Assembly: GCA_020746105.1 (NCBI GenBank)
Contig: CM036620.1
Span: 1,550,001 to 1,614,000 of the forward strand
DNA: 64,000 bases
Origin: Trogon surrucura
Taxonomy: Eukaryota; Chordata; Aves; Trogoniformes; Trogonidae
Reading direction: 5' to 3'
Position 1 is the stretch's first letter. The number at the start of each line of letters is the position of its first letter. Below are positions 37,428-49,564 of the stretch, in pieces. The translations under genes were made by a program, and so were the position numbers. The notes below the pieces were generated by a model. That model did not search any database, was not told the DNA's origin, and saw only the letters and a list, made by a program, of their open reading frames with translations.

Positions 37428-40400
37428 GTGAGTACAACCTGTCTTCATGTACCAGGTGGAAATCCTGCAGTGCCCTGGGAGCTCTTTTATTTATGTAGTA
37501 GGATCCTGCTCCCACGAACACCTGCTGCTCAGATCTACTTTCTACTGTGTGTATACTCAAGTCAAAGAAAGTCTTTTCTTCTGATGCTTTGGCGTGAATC
37601 AAACAGTAGTAGAAGCTCCTGGCTATAGTGTCAGCTGCAGCTAGTCACAGATCTTTAAACTTCTCGTCCAGAGTACTAGAGGAGGAAGAGGAAGGCTCTG
37701 GAGAAGAAGGGGTCCTGCTGTTGTCAGAACAGAGCAGATAAAGCAGATGACACAAACTTGAAAATTGTTCAGGTTCTTCCAGGTTGAAGATAGCTTGTTA
37801 ATCTGTTGCATAAATCCAGTGCAATGCAGTATTGGCAAGCTAACAGGACTAAGAGAAATGAACAAATAAAGGAGTGTTGTTACATTTTGTTGAACCCTCA
37901 GACAGGCAGGACGTAAGATGATGCCTACTGTCCCAAGAATGCCAAGTGCTAGCAGTCCTGGCTGTAAAATATGAAAGAAAGTTTAAGTTTCCACACTCAA
38001 ACCAGGTAAGGAATTGCTGGAGTGACATTAAGAAACAGGATTAAATCCTGACTGCATAAAATAGATAAAAATTATGCTTCTGAATTTCATGGAGGCAGAA
38101 TTTCCGCATTTCGTCTTGTATCTCTTTAATCCTAGTTTCTCCATGAGTGCTATTTTTAGTGGAACCGTTTGTTGCATTCTCAGTACCATGCAGAAGGTAT
38201 GGATCCTAGCCAGTTCTAGGTCAGTGAAATCCTAAAAGCACTATCAGAGGTGGCAGAGAGAGGGCAGAATTGTGAAACCAGGCTTTGATAGTTCATGCCA
38301 CGTCAGAAATGCTGTCATGAATCAGAGGGTGGAGAGCACTTGCTGAGATACATAGACTGTGAGAAGGGACTGTGTGATAAATTCTGGAATTGCTTGCTAG
38401 TTTTATGTTTCAGTGCTTCATCTCAAACTGTGATTCGCTCTTTATGTGGTGTAAAAATGGTTTGTGCTTTTATGTCGCTCATGGTGACTTTGTCAGAAAC
38501 AAAAGAAAAGAGGAGAAAATATGTTAGAAATTTTGAGGTGCCTTGTCTGTGCTCTGCAAGTCAGTTTATGCCTCATCAGCCATGAAGGTTTTGCAGCAAG
38601 AGCTCAGTTTATGCCAATGCTGCTAAGCCTGAATTGAAACCAACTGACTTTTGTAGGACTCTTAGCTTGGTAGTCCTAGCAGGACTTAAAATGAACAAGC
38701 ATTTATTTTAGTTGCTAGGGAAATCAACCATGTCTGTGGATTAACAGGGCTAGTAGCTCAGTTAAATAAAAAGGCATTCCATTTAGAGTAGAATTGTGCT
38801 TTTACATTGAATGAATGCTGCTCTGGGGTTAGTGGCTCTTAGTTCTCTGTTTCTGCCTGTACATACATTCATCCTGGAGCCAAGATGGACCGTGGGGCTC
38901 CTTCCTTTCATGCAGTACAGCATTTGCCAGGGCATCCGTGGTTGCCTAACTTGGCAATGTGGGCACGGTGGTACCTACCAGCAATATTTACAAAGTTGCT
39001 ATTGCCAAAATGTTTCTGCTCTTACTTCCTCAAAGTACCTTATTTAAAACATCTGCTTTGCAGCCATGGTATAGATTAACAGATGAGCGTTAATCAAAAA
39101 TATCTTGAACTAATTCAGTTTCTACAGCATGTGTTGTTCGTATTACAAGTAAATATTCAAGGCTGTCTAAATTACAACCTGTAATATTTAGCCAAGGATA
39201 TTAAGAAAGTAATATTAAATGAGAAATGTGCTGCTGAGATATTAAACTGTTCTTACTGCAGTCAGGTTTTCCAGTGATTACTGTAGGTGCCCTATGTATA
39301 TTACCAGATTGCATTTTACTGTAACAGGCCAATGAATTAGTTTCTGAAAGGAATTCGTGATTCATTCTTTTAGATATACGTGCTTGAATTTTGGTGTTTT
39401 CTCAAAAGTTCAGAATATTCTTAGTCTGTAAAGGCCTAATTTCAGCAATGTGCAAGTCGGGTCAGGATCTGTGAAGAAATCTTACTTTTGAAAAGTTTTC
39501 TTTCCCCACACACCTTTGCTTTATAAATAAGCACCTCTCTTCCCTCAGTCTTGAAGATTCAGTCAGTGAGGTTTGAACTCTATTAATTCATACAGTTCTG
39601 TTAATCGAATGAAAGGAATATATAGAAATTGAAATTGGTTGTCCACTGGCTTATTTTATTTGCAGTACAAAGTAGTTATTGCTGGAGTAATAACCGCAAT
39701 CCTGTTATTCGTGCAAAGTGAAAACTAAGCAGAAAACTAAGTCAATTATTTTTCTGATTGGAAAACCATATCGTTTAAATCCTTATTACTTAGCTTCTGT
39801 ACTAAAAGTTAAATCAGCTAAGTGACTGTATAAAAAACAGAGTTTTTGAGTTGATGAAAGGTCTAATAACTAGTAACGGTCCAATTTTTACCAGAGATGT
39901 GTCTATGAATCCTTCCGGGAATCAGATATCAGATCGTTCTGCAATTATCATTTTGAACGGATATTTTTCACATACTAACTCTGCAGCTGCAGACAGATTT
40001 GTTTGATGTTAGGACAAATAAAAAAATATGCTTTTAAATCTAACAAAGGGGCAATGTTTTACAAGCTAGGTGGCTAGTGGCAAACGGGTTCAAATGCAGG
40101 CAGCCAGTCCCTCCGTGTGTGCTGAAGACTCTTGTGCCAGCGAGCATCTCCCAAGTGTCAAAGTCAGAAGCTGGACGAGGCAAACAAATCCTTATTTCTG
40201 CTTAAGTGAATCAAGTAACATTGCTCTGAGCTTGTGGCCGCAAGGGATGGAAGAGAGTTTCTCTGCTTCTGGTGCTGTTGCTGTTCTGGCTGAGGCTGGA
40301 GAGGCATGGCAACGCCTGAGTTTTGTGCATCCCTGGCAGGAGGGGCCGGATCTCCATGGGCTGGATCTGCATGTCAGCCTGCTCGGAGAAGTTGCTGGGC

Positions 40401-40653
40401 TGGCAACATGTAAACGATTACAAACTCCAGACAATATTGAACAGCTGTGCTTAACTTCACAAATGTGTTTGGAATGATGTTCCAGATCCAAAACCTCTGG
40501 ACTTCACTCAAACGATTGCTAAATATGCCTTTAGATTAGGTTTAGTCCATCTGAAACATCTAGGCTGAGGGATTTTGGATTTTATCTCCCCAGGTAAAGG
40601 AGAATTTTGCTTCTGTTGAGTACAATGATGACTTTTGTCTCGGTTTGTTGCAG
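37428..40653 (+). other. probable intron, first part
   Basis: No exon seen. 40070-40490 is open on both strands for about 100-135 codons and is richer in G+C; I see no splice frame or known domain in it. Confidence 0.4.
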
Positions 40654-40874
40654 GGAAGCAAGGCTTGGATCCAGCCCAGTCTGACTTGGAGCTAATGTAC
40701 AGCACTTTCTTAAAGCAGCAACAACATCATCAGCTGGCAGTGGCTTTCATTTTGCAGATGGGAAAACTGAGGAGGAGATGCAACGTGACAGAAAGATGCA
40801 AGAATTCAGGCAAGATGAGCAAGAGAAGGGTAATAGAAAAAGATTGTAGTGAGATTTGTCAGAATACTCTGTAG
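40654..40874 (+). other. open segment behind a strong acceptor, containing a MIR relic
   Basis: The acceptor gacttttgtctcggtttgttgcag is strong, and the following 221 bases stay open in one frame (KQGLDPAQSDLELMY...). The phase does not fit between the exons at 37369 and 44300, which join in phase 0, so it is not part of that reading frame. It could be an untranslated, alternative or non-coding RNA exon. Donors inside it are weak (gtaata near 40831). Confidence 0.25.
40745..40790 (+). repeat. MIR (CORE-SINE) relic
   Basis: tttcattttgcagatgggaaaactgagg followed by a block ending in gtgac matches the central core of the MIR SINE family (cattttacagatgaggaaactgagg ... aagtgac). Only the core survives, as expected for a very old amniote-wide insertion. 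Confidence 0.5.
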
Positions 40875-43800
40875 CGTTTAATGCCAGATCTCTCCAAATC
40901 TCTTTGCCACTACATAGACTATGAAATGTTTCACAAGTTCTTAAAGCCTGTTTTGGCACCTGCCTAGATATATTTTGGTGCTTAACTGAATACTTGCTAA
41001 GTTCCTGTCTACCTAAATTAATAAAAAAAGACAGTGTGGTCTTGCATGTGCTCTTACATAGAGAAAGTGTCAGTAGTTTAAGTATTGAGCTATCACAGCG
41101 GTTGGTAACTGTATGAAAATCCATCTCAGTAACATACAGTGCCAAAACAGGTATTAAATCAAAGTTACATCTGAAAACTACGTGTTGCTCACCATGAAAT
41201 ATATATTTTTATGTTTTATGGCATCGCATTAACTGCCTGAATTTGGATTATCTATTATACCATTATACATATAACAGCAGGATTCAAAATATTTTTATAT
41301 CTGAATAAGCTAAATTTCTTCCATAATAAACACTAAAGATGCACTGCTGTATTTAATTTCAGAAGAAAATGAAAGGCAAGCAAGTACGTCTCTGTGTGGT
41401 TGTCTTCTGACTGTGCCATCGGTGACACCTCTGCAGCACATGGTAATCCTTGGGGATGTGGTTACTGTTCTGGAGAGGCATAATGCAAAGTTGGCTGTGG
41501 TTTCCTGGTGTCCAGGAGGGCAAAACTGAGTCCTCAGAGCATTTCCCAGTGGCAGTGTGAGCTGCCTGACTTCACGTACGAGGTGGGAAACAAGTGAGCC
41601 AGGTTCAGCTTGTGATGTCGGATCTTGGGGGAAAACAGTGCAAACGTTTACTTCCAAACTAAGAAATGTTAAATAGAAATCTATAACCTGGTGTTGTCAC
41701 TACATAGAAATCAATGCCAGGATTAATTAGCTGCTAAGTCCTGAGACCATTAGTTAATTTCTGTGTGTAAAGCCTCTTGTGTTTTATTCATTTATTTATG
41801 ATAACCCAGACCACTGTGTGGGCATTCTCGGTGCAGAAGGGAACCAGCAAAGAGAAACATTGATTTCAATTACAGAGAGGTGGATCAAAGGGCAGTAAAT
41901 GCAGAAGAGTCTTCTCTGGAGATGACAGTACTGTGCCAGTTCCTGAATGCCAGTTCCTGAATGCCTGTGTGCAGTTAAAGCAGCAAACAAAATTGCTCCA
42001 TAGTGTCTTCTGCCTCGTGCACACCCTAAGTCTCTTTGCAAATTAATTCTTCACTGAACCACTTTGGCTCCAAGAGCTCAAACGAGCTCTAGGTGAGCTC
42101 CAGATGACTCCAGGTGATAGCAGAACACTGAACGGGCTGAGAGCTGTCAATTTGGTGTCCTTGGGGCTATGTTCAGCCCCGCCAGCACGAGCTCTGGCAG
42201 CAGCAGAGCAACCTTGATGTGAAAGCTGCGAGAGCACAAGCTGTTCTCCCAACCTGACATATCAAGTGCTTGCAGATGAGAAGAGGAAGGTACAAAGCTT
42301 GAATAGTCTCCTGGTGATTTTTCTCCATTCAGAAATATAAAGATTATTGAAAAATATGATACAGAAACTGAAAAATTGTCCAGGGGACGTATCACCCTCT
42401 TTTTTTCACCCTATTGCATTAGATGGGGGAAAAGCTAGCTGGACTAGAAGAAGGAATGGAGAAATGAAAGAAGACGGGAGCCCCTCTTGCAGGATTTTGT
42501 CACAAAAGCTTCCTAATTTTGTCCTTGCTTCTAGAAGGGACACATGGGTTGTAAACACCAGAGGCTATGTGCGCACAGAGAGACAGGAGCTAATTTATAC
42601 TTGCAGCGTCTGCTTTGCTGAGCATACCTCCGAGGGTGACTCTCCAAGCAGGAGCTATTTTTCAAGCGAATTATCTTCTCTAGTTTTCCTACATGGAAAT
42701 CTAGCCCCAGGGAAAGGTAACCCTTCCAGCCGGTAGTGCCCTGAACACTTCAAAACCTCCAAGAATCCCTTTTTGTGTGGAGCTGCTGCTGAACAGCATC
42801 TGCTCGGCAGGTGGTGTAACAGCTGCACAAATCCTCCCTCCTGTCAAGGCACAAGCAAAACACGGGCTTCCTTGAGAGACGTACACCACATGGAGATCAA
42901 AAAAGACCTTTGAAATAGGGATGATAATCCACAGGTATGTGTTCAATAAACTGCAGATTGCTTTCTGCGGGGTGCTGCCCCTTCTGTTGTGATTTTCCTA
43001 GGGTGAGAGAAATTTCTTGATGCCTTTTTTCACTCCTGGCTCTTTCTTGCATCCCTGCAGAGTTGGCCGTGGCAACCTGTCGCTAGGCTCTCAGTCTGGT
43101 CAGACTTGTTATCAATAACTGGCCAGTTAACAGTCTGTTTATGATTTCATTAAAGATTGCACAAAGTGCCACGCAAGATGCAAAATCAGCTTCCGTATCT
43201 GCTTTTCTTTCAGTGCACACGTTTTCCAGTTTCTGAACGCTAGTTTGTTTGCTTGGGGTTTTTTTGCCCTTTGCCTTATTGTCAGTGAATAACTCCGTGT
43301 CTGTTTGCATTGAATCACAGCTGATGCACTGAATCACTGCGAACTGATCTAGTCTTTTAAATATCTGAAAGTGCAAGATTTCATAAGCCCATTAGCATTT
43401 AGAAATTTCCAAGCAATGAATAGTTTTTCAGCCTTGAGATACTTGCAGAAAGAGCTCAGGGTTTCCAAAGGTTTTCTGAATTTCTTGTAAAAATCAGAGG
43501 GTTTTTTTAATGCACTGATCCAAATTAGAGGAAGACGAATGAAACTTTGACCCTTTCTGCTCTTATTCCACCCAAAGTGGTAGTGTGTTTATAGGTGTAT
43601 TTTATATCTGTCTTCCTCTATCTAGCTTTCTTCTTTTTCTATGAATATTGGTACCCTTATCTGTGTTTGGGTTATTTCAAAATGCAGAAGAAATGGAATT
43701 ATCATCTATGATCTTTGGAAATAAGTTACCATGATTTTGCCTGCATACTAGCATAATACTTGTGAATCATTGAAAAGACTACGTGTGTATTTACCTTGTA

Positions 43801-44299
43801 TGTGTAATCATTTATAATATAGAATTAAGGAATGTATAAATGCAGTTATAAAAGATTATTTTTTCTTTGTGATGTTAAATTAGTTGTTGTAATTTTCAAT
43901 TTGCATTTATAGGTTCATAGTTTTCATAGAGATTTTTCTCAAAACAGAATTCAGAAATATTAGTAGAAATAGACAAATTTTTCTATGAGGGAATGTATCT
44001 TGAAATCAGTATGGCAAAGCTTACTCCCTAGGCATGCTTTCAGAGTGGAAAGTAGGTGAAATAAGTGTGACAATAACTGAGGTTTCTTGAGAAACCTGGT
44101 CTGTTTGGACTCAACTCTTGCAGAGAGACCACAAACCCGGAAGAGTGCAGAAATCCAATTCAGCTAATAGTGTTTATTAAAACCATTGAACAAAGGGTAG
44201 GAAAAATGCCTGCCATTGGAGAAGATAGCTAGCACCTGTCTGAAGAAGTGTGTCTCTCCTTGCACTCTATTTAATAGTGTTTTGGGTTTTGCCTTTTAG
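40875..44299 (+). other. probable intron, second part
   Basis: No exon seen. A perfect 14-bp tandem duplication lies at 41935-41962. 42066-42112 carries several GAGCTC-type short palindromes. A hairpin with perfect 8-bp arms is at 44080-44097, about 200 bases before the exon at 44300. Confidence 0.4.
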
Positions 44300-44443
44300 G
44301 ATGACAAACAGAGGTATTTCAGAGCGAGACTGTGTCATTGTGATTCTGATGGGAAAATGAGCGCTTCTTTATTTTCTGATGTGTTGGTGGTGGCAAAGCA
44401 CTGTCTGTTCCGTCAGCTGGCTCACTACAGACTGCGCTCCCTG
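44300..44443 (+). CDS. coding exon (144 bp) with EF-hand-like loop, unrecognised gene
   Basis: The acceptor gttttgggttttgccttttag and donor CTG|gtaagt are both near consensus. Exactly 48 codons are open in phase 0 at both ends; the two other frames stop. The peptide starts DDKQRYFRARLCHCDSDG, continues KMSASLFSDVLVVAKHCLF and ends RQLAHYRLRSL. Residues 15-25 (DSDGKMSASLF) resemble a degenerate EF-hand loop flanked by predicted helices, of the kind seen in dystrophin-type EF regions, but the twelfth-position acid is missing, so calcium binding is doubtful. Three cysteines are present. With the exon at 37369 it gives a 67-residue continuous segment. This is the best exon call in the window; the gene remains unnamed. 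Confidence 0.7.
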
Positions 44444-47047
44444 GTAAGTAGAAGCTACTGATTTCTTTGCAAAAGCACTGATGGATCAGAAGGTGACATT
44501 TGGTACAAGACTAGAAGTTGCTAAAAGACAGACTGTTGTGTATGTATTGAGATTGGTCAGGAACTAGCAGAGGTTAACTCATTTGTGAAGTGAACATTCT
44601 ACACAATTCTATCCAATAATGTCTAGATGTGTGCATGACCCTGCAAAACAGGATAATCATAAAACTAACTCCTGAGTAAATGGATATTAACCTGACAAAT
44701 CAATATTTTTTTCCCAGTCATAGATCTAAGCCCAGATCTAATTATTTTTTTATTTTTAATAAGACTCTGACATGAGTGATATTTACTGTTAAAGGCTTTG
44801 TTATATCTAATATGTGGCCACTCACATGTGTGTATAAAGTTTGAATTAATAGAAGCCATAGAGAAGAGTCAGCATTGCAGATTTATGTCAGTTTTAATGT
44901 AGTGAGGAGGATTCTTTGAAAAGACAGAAAAAAAGTGATTGCTATTCCCATGATTTAAGAAGTGCAGCCCCTCCGAGCAGCACCTGAATGATGCCAGAAG
45001 ACTGCCCTGGCTGTATTGCTACAGGTTAGCTTGGGCTATAAAACCCCTCCTTCGCCCTTTGAATCTGTGCCATTCCGATAGATCATTCAAGATCACCAAA
45101 ATGTGCCTGGTTTTAAATGAACCTAAACTTTCCTAACTGGAAAAGCCGTCCGTGTTCTCTTTTGTTCAAAACATGTGTGAGGGCATCTTTAGAGAACTGC
45201 AAATCATAGACTTGGAAGTCCTGGGAGGTCCTGCTGTGTGTGCCCACCCAGATCTAATTCCCACTTAATGTTCCACGTTGCATATAGTGTCAATAACAAC
45301 TGTCTCTGAAATGCTGCAGCGTAACATTATTTATAGCTGTGTGTTCAGTGAAATACAAAGGAAAGCCTCTCTCCGAAGCAGTTTTTCCTTAGGATGTCCA
45401 AAGATAGCCTCATTACAGATGGCTGCATCAAACTACCAGCCAGAAATCATGTTAAGATTTGACAGCGCTTCAGCTCATAAAATAGCTGTAGTTCCATTTA
45501 CTTTATTAGAGCCATATCAGTTTACATCAAATGTGGAACTTAGATAATTATATTCTTATTATATTTCTTGCTTTCTTTCTTTTTTTTTCTTGTTTATTTC
45601 TTGCAGTATATTTTATGTGTTCAAATAACTTAGTAGAAGGGTAACAGACTAGCTAAAGAAGTAGTGCTGTTCTCTGGCCTGCCATTGAAAAATCCCATTA
45701 AGACTGTAATTGATTTCGTAATACATACTTTCTCATCTTAATTTCATTTTTCAGAAGCCTCTAATGGAAAAGTAACTTTCCTGAAGGAGGAAATAGACTT
45801 GAGATAGTGATATAATAAGAAAAAACAGCATCCAAATATCCCAAAAGAAAATTTCTTGTTCTACTTCTGAATCTACAAATTCAGTAAAAAGTAATTGTCT
45901 TTCTCACTCTAAAGACTACATATCTATATCATCTGCAGAAATTACTTTCCTTTTTTTTCCCCCCCTAACTCATGAAGTCCTTTTGCTTGTTTATCTACAG
46001 AAACATTTTACCAAGAGAATCAAAATATTTCAAACCCAGCAGAGGGGTAGGGTGTTTCTAGGGGAGCGGCAGTCTGCACCATTCAGACACCGCCACGTGC
46101 CGACAGACAGGAATAATTTGTGCCAAGTTCTTGGAAAATAATGAAGAAATACACTTAATCTCAAGATTTTCCAACAAGAAATTGCCCAATGGGGAACGAG
46201 CATTTGATCAGCTTCCTAAGGATTTAGGGAGAGGACTCTTCGATGTCATGAGAGCTGGTCAGCTCTCAGGTTAACAGCCTGTCTAGGTTGTTAATTTAAG
46301 ACTGTGTCTTCACCAAGTGATAGTGCTGCAACCGCATAGCGAGTGTTTAAATTAGTGATAGCACCAAGGATTGCTCCTTGACAGAACGGTTTTGTTCCAT
46401 CCAGAGCAATCAGGAAGCTTCTCTGGCGGCTGCAGGCAGCAATACAGTGTTTGGAGAGCAAAGTCAGCCTGCCAGAGAGTACAGTACTTTGTTTTGCAGT
46501 CCTTGGCATGGTTAATTTTCTGTTGACTTGGTGACTGAGAGACTCTTCCACACCAGAACTTTAGTTGAGAGCCAGAATAAGAGCTGTTTTGGATAAGCGT
46601 TCTTTTGTTCCACTTAATTTGGAAAGTTAATATTTTAACTTAGGTTCTTCTACTGCCTTGAAGACAATTCCCACCTCTTCAACCTCTTCCTGTGAGATAA
46701 TATGTTGCCTTTGCAGCTGGCTTATATCTTTCTTATGCTTAATGAAGCCTGCTAAGTACTTCTTCAAGTTTTCTGATCTGATATTATTCCCATAATACAG
46801 TCCTGTTATAGACACAGTTATTAGACAGTGATTTAGGGGAGTTCATATGAAAATATTAAACGAAATCAACACACATTTTTTACGACAGCTATGGTGCTAG
46901 TAAATAGATGGTGACATAGCAGATAAAATCACCACTCCTTAAAATAGCATTTTATTTTTCCTTACACGTCTGTCTCTCATTTTAGCAGATGAATTGTTTA
47001 TCTTCATTGCAAAGAATAAAACATTAAGTGCATTTTTCAAGTTTCAT
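44444..47047. other. non-coding stretch
   Basis: No exon supported. Contains a T/C-rich simple tract at about 45568-45600 and T/C-rich runs near 45950. 44944-45100 is unique, fairly G+C-balanced sequence that could be a conserved element. The remainder is AT-rich. Confidence 0.4.
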
Positions 47048-47850
47048 TTACATGTTCTTGAAGAAAGCAAAATGAAACAAAAAAAAAAGTGTTTTGGAAT
47101 TACTGAAGCTTCTGATGAAGTTGGAGGCCTTTTTCTCACTTAGTTGCACATTAATCTTGAATTGCTGCTTCCCCTGTTCTGGTGACTGAAAGCTCTCCGT
47201 TATGCAGGGGACGTTTCCAGCTGTCTGTAATGGTAGCAGCAAATGACACTCATAGGTCTCTGCTAAGAAGCTGCCTAAATTTGAAAGCAGACAGGGCAAC
47301 AGCACCATGACAAAACCAGAACATCCTTTGGGGCTGTCTAATCCATCACTTGACTGTGAGAAGAATACAATGTTCTCTGAAGTCTGTCTCCAGCAAAATG
47401 AATCTGTGTGGGAAATCCCACTGGGAGAAATCCTGTTGTAATTCACAACGCTCATGGAACTGATTTCAATAAAACATGGAGATTGCAGTGGGCAAAGTTG
47501 ATGTTCCAAGTTTAATTGATAAAGGAAGGGAAAAGCATGCACTAAATATTTATGAAAATATTTTAAAATATGTAAAGGCAGGTGCACAGCATAGAAACCT
47601 TTTGGACAGGTGCTGCTTGGATTACAGTGTTGGTATGATTGCTTTTCATAAGGCCAATGAGAACAATTTGCTTAATGCCCACTTAAAAGGATTTCCATTG
47701 CATCTGTATAACAGCTCAGGTCCTAAGGGTTGTTATTTTAACCACCATTCTCCTTTATTTCCTATAACCAAAGCTTCTCAAATAGCAGAGAGATCACTGG
47801 CTGGTGAAGACTGGACAGTATTCCAATTCAATCATTCCGCACGTGAATAA
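47048..47850. other. stop-poor segment open on both strands
   Basis: The minus strand is open for 179 codons (47587 down to 47048), the longest open frame in the window, and the plus strand for 124 codons (47476-47850). The minus-strand peptide is rich in Ser, Leu, Phe and Cys with no repeat or known motif; the plus-strand one begins MEIAVGKVDVPSLIDKGREK. Neither has splice context or homology I can recall. It may be a conserved non-coding element with few stops, a pseudogene, or a lineage-specific single-exon gene. Confidence 0.15.
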
Positions 47851-47996
47851 ATCCTCTTAGCTTGACCAAAATCCTTGAGTCAGCTCCCAGGAGGAACTTC
47901 TCCGGGTATTTTGCATGCTACAATTTGTTTGGCAGCAATTAAAACTCATAGCTTGACAAGCTAATCTTCAGAGATGTCATCTCCTTTCTCTCACAG

Positions 47997-48084
47997 GAAA
48001 GGCTCGCCTGGTTCTGGGATGGGGACGTTCTGCTTGATACAGGTGGCATCAGGGGACAAGGATGGATGCCAGGGATATGGGCAG
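47997..48084 (+). ncRNA. candidate exon (88 bp), coding or lncRNA
   Basis: Very good splice sites flank the segment: acceptor gtcatctcctttctctcacag and donor CAG|gtaaga. Two of three frames are open. In phase 0, which would follow the exon at 44300, it reads ERLAWFWDGDVLL then GGIRGQGWMPGIWA; the alternative frame reads KGSPGSGMGTFCLIQVASG. The Gly/Trp-rich content of the first is not typical of conserved protein, so a non-coding or alternative exon is as likely. Confidence 0.3.
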
Positions 48085-49377
48085 GTAAGAGCACAGCTGT
48101 GTGAACATGTGTCATTTTAATTACCAGGGTGTACCAGGGAGATTACTTTTTACTCCCGTCATTATGGAGCCCGGCACAGTACGCGTTGCCATGGTGTTTC
48201 CGAACTCCTGATTATAAATGCAGCAAATGTGGGCTGAGATAAAGGGAAAAGATAAGTCTTCAAATGGAGATGTGTCTCTTTATACTAGTTAAAGCCTGAC
48301 CTAGGTTTACCTAGCTAAATCTGAATTTAAACCCAACATCTTTCATTGTGCTTATTTGGTTCCATATATGCTAGTGAGTTATTGAAAAATGTAGCCTTAA
48401 ATATAATTCTTTATCCTTATCATCAGCATAAATTTGTTATTTCGGCCTGCCTTCACTGGAATCAGCCTGAAACTCTGTTTCTGATTTCACCAAAAAATAA
48501 TCCATATTGATGTGGAAAATGAAGGTAGCCAAATATTGGAATGAAATTGAACATATGTAATAAAACATAATGCCATCATTCATCTTAATAGGCAGAATAA
48601 AAAAAGCCCACAGTTTTCATACAGCCTACAAGTAATACAAATGAATTAAAGTAATGTCATTGCAAATATCTTAAAAGTCATAATGATAACTTAAAAAGAA
48701 CTGCTATGCCAAATTTTAATAAGATGACAGCTTCATTAGCTTTAAAAATGTGCATAATTTACAGGAATGTTGTATTAGCATTGAGGTGACATTTTCTATT
48801 TTATTCACATTTAAATTGTGTAAATAGCCATTTGAGATGCTCGCCTTGTATATTAAAACTGACTATTCAAGAATTAATTCTTCAGCTTCTCCTGAGGGTT
48901 ATCCTTATTCACACAAGAAGTGCCACTGACTGATGGCATTTCTCAGGCATAATCAGATGACAGCGGGACAAGTATAGGAATTACTCCTGTGAAAAATACC
49001 AGCTCCATCATTCTTTGTTAAAATATTTGCTGGTAATGATAATGATTCGTTTTATGCAACTGGTGATTCCAGCGTTCAGGGCTGCACAACAGAGAGAGGG
49101 AAATGCTTTTGTCATCTCTCTGGATGGTCATGTTTCTTCCCTGACACGTGACAGGAATTAAGCAAAAGGCTGTAGAGGCAGCATGAAGCTGTAGTGGTGG
49201 TAGGGGAAGGGCACAGTTTTGTGGGGTTTTTTTAACCTAGCTAAATGAACATAATCCTTTTAAGAGCATGCATCAGGTATATTTGTGAGTCCGGAGTAGT
49301 AAAAGGCCTGCTACCTTACAGACACCTTGGTTGTTTAAGGTATATGCTCTCGGGAAAGTGGATACCTTGAAGGAAAA
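48085..49377. other. AT-rich unique DNA, likely conserved non-coding element
   Basis: 48480-49030 is repeat-free, AT-rich, free of CpG over long stretches and dense in TAAT, TTAAT and CATTA motifs. This is the usual appearance of deeply conserved vertebrate non-coding elements near developmental genes. No gene found. Confidence 0.35.
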
Positions 49378-49430
49378 TACCTCTCCTATGAAGAAAGGCT
49401 GAGAGATTTGGGGTTATTTAGTCTCTTGAT
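49378..49430 (+). mobile_element. CR1 LINE, ORF2 3' fragment
   Basis: The frame ctctcctatgaagaaaggct... translates to LSYEERLRDLGLFSL, the conserved CR1 ORF2 motif 'LSYEERLRELGLFSL'. Similarity is lost on both sides, so only a short old remnant is left. Confidence 0.75.
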
Positions 49431-49564
49431 ACCTCAGACGTCTAAGCAATTGGCCAGTTTAGTAATTTGTAACTTTTTTTTTAATGCAGATTCCTAAAAA
49501 GATCTAGTTTACTTGTAGAGCTCTGCGTAGCAGCTTTAGTCTCTTGGCAAATACCCTTGCGTTC

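Noticed and set aside
40070-40477. 135-codon plus-strand open frame
   Set aside because: No splice sites in phase, no recognisable domain, and the opposite strand is open too; best explained by higher G+C content.
45010-45050. TATA-like ggctataaaacccc
   Set aside because: No downstream start region, CpG island or first-exon signal; a lone TATA-like string is not evidence of a promoter.
45195-45290. Possible very degraded CR1 3' end (aatcatagacttggaag...)
   Set aside because: Only scattered similarity to the CR1 tail; no second diagnostic block could be matched.
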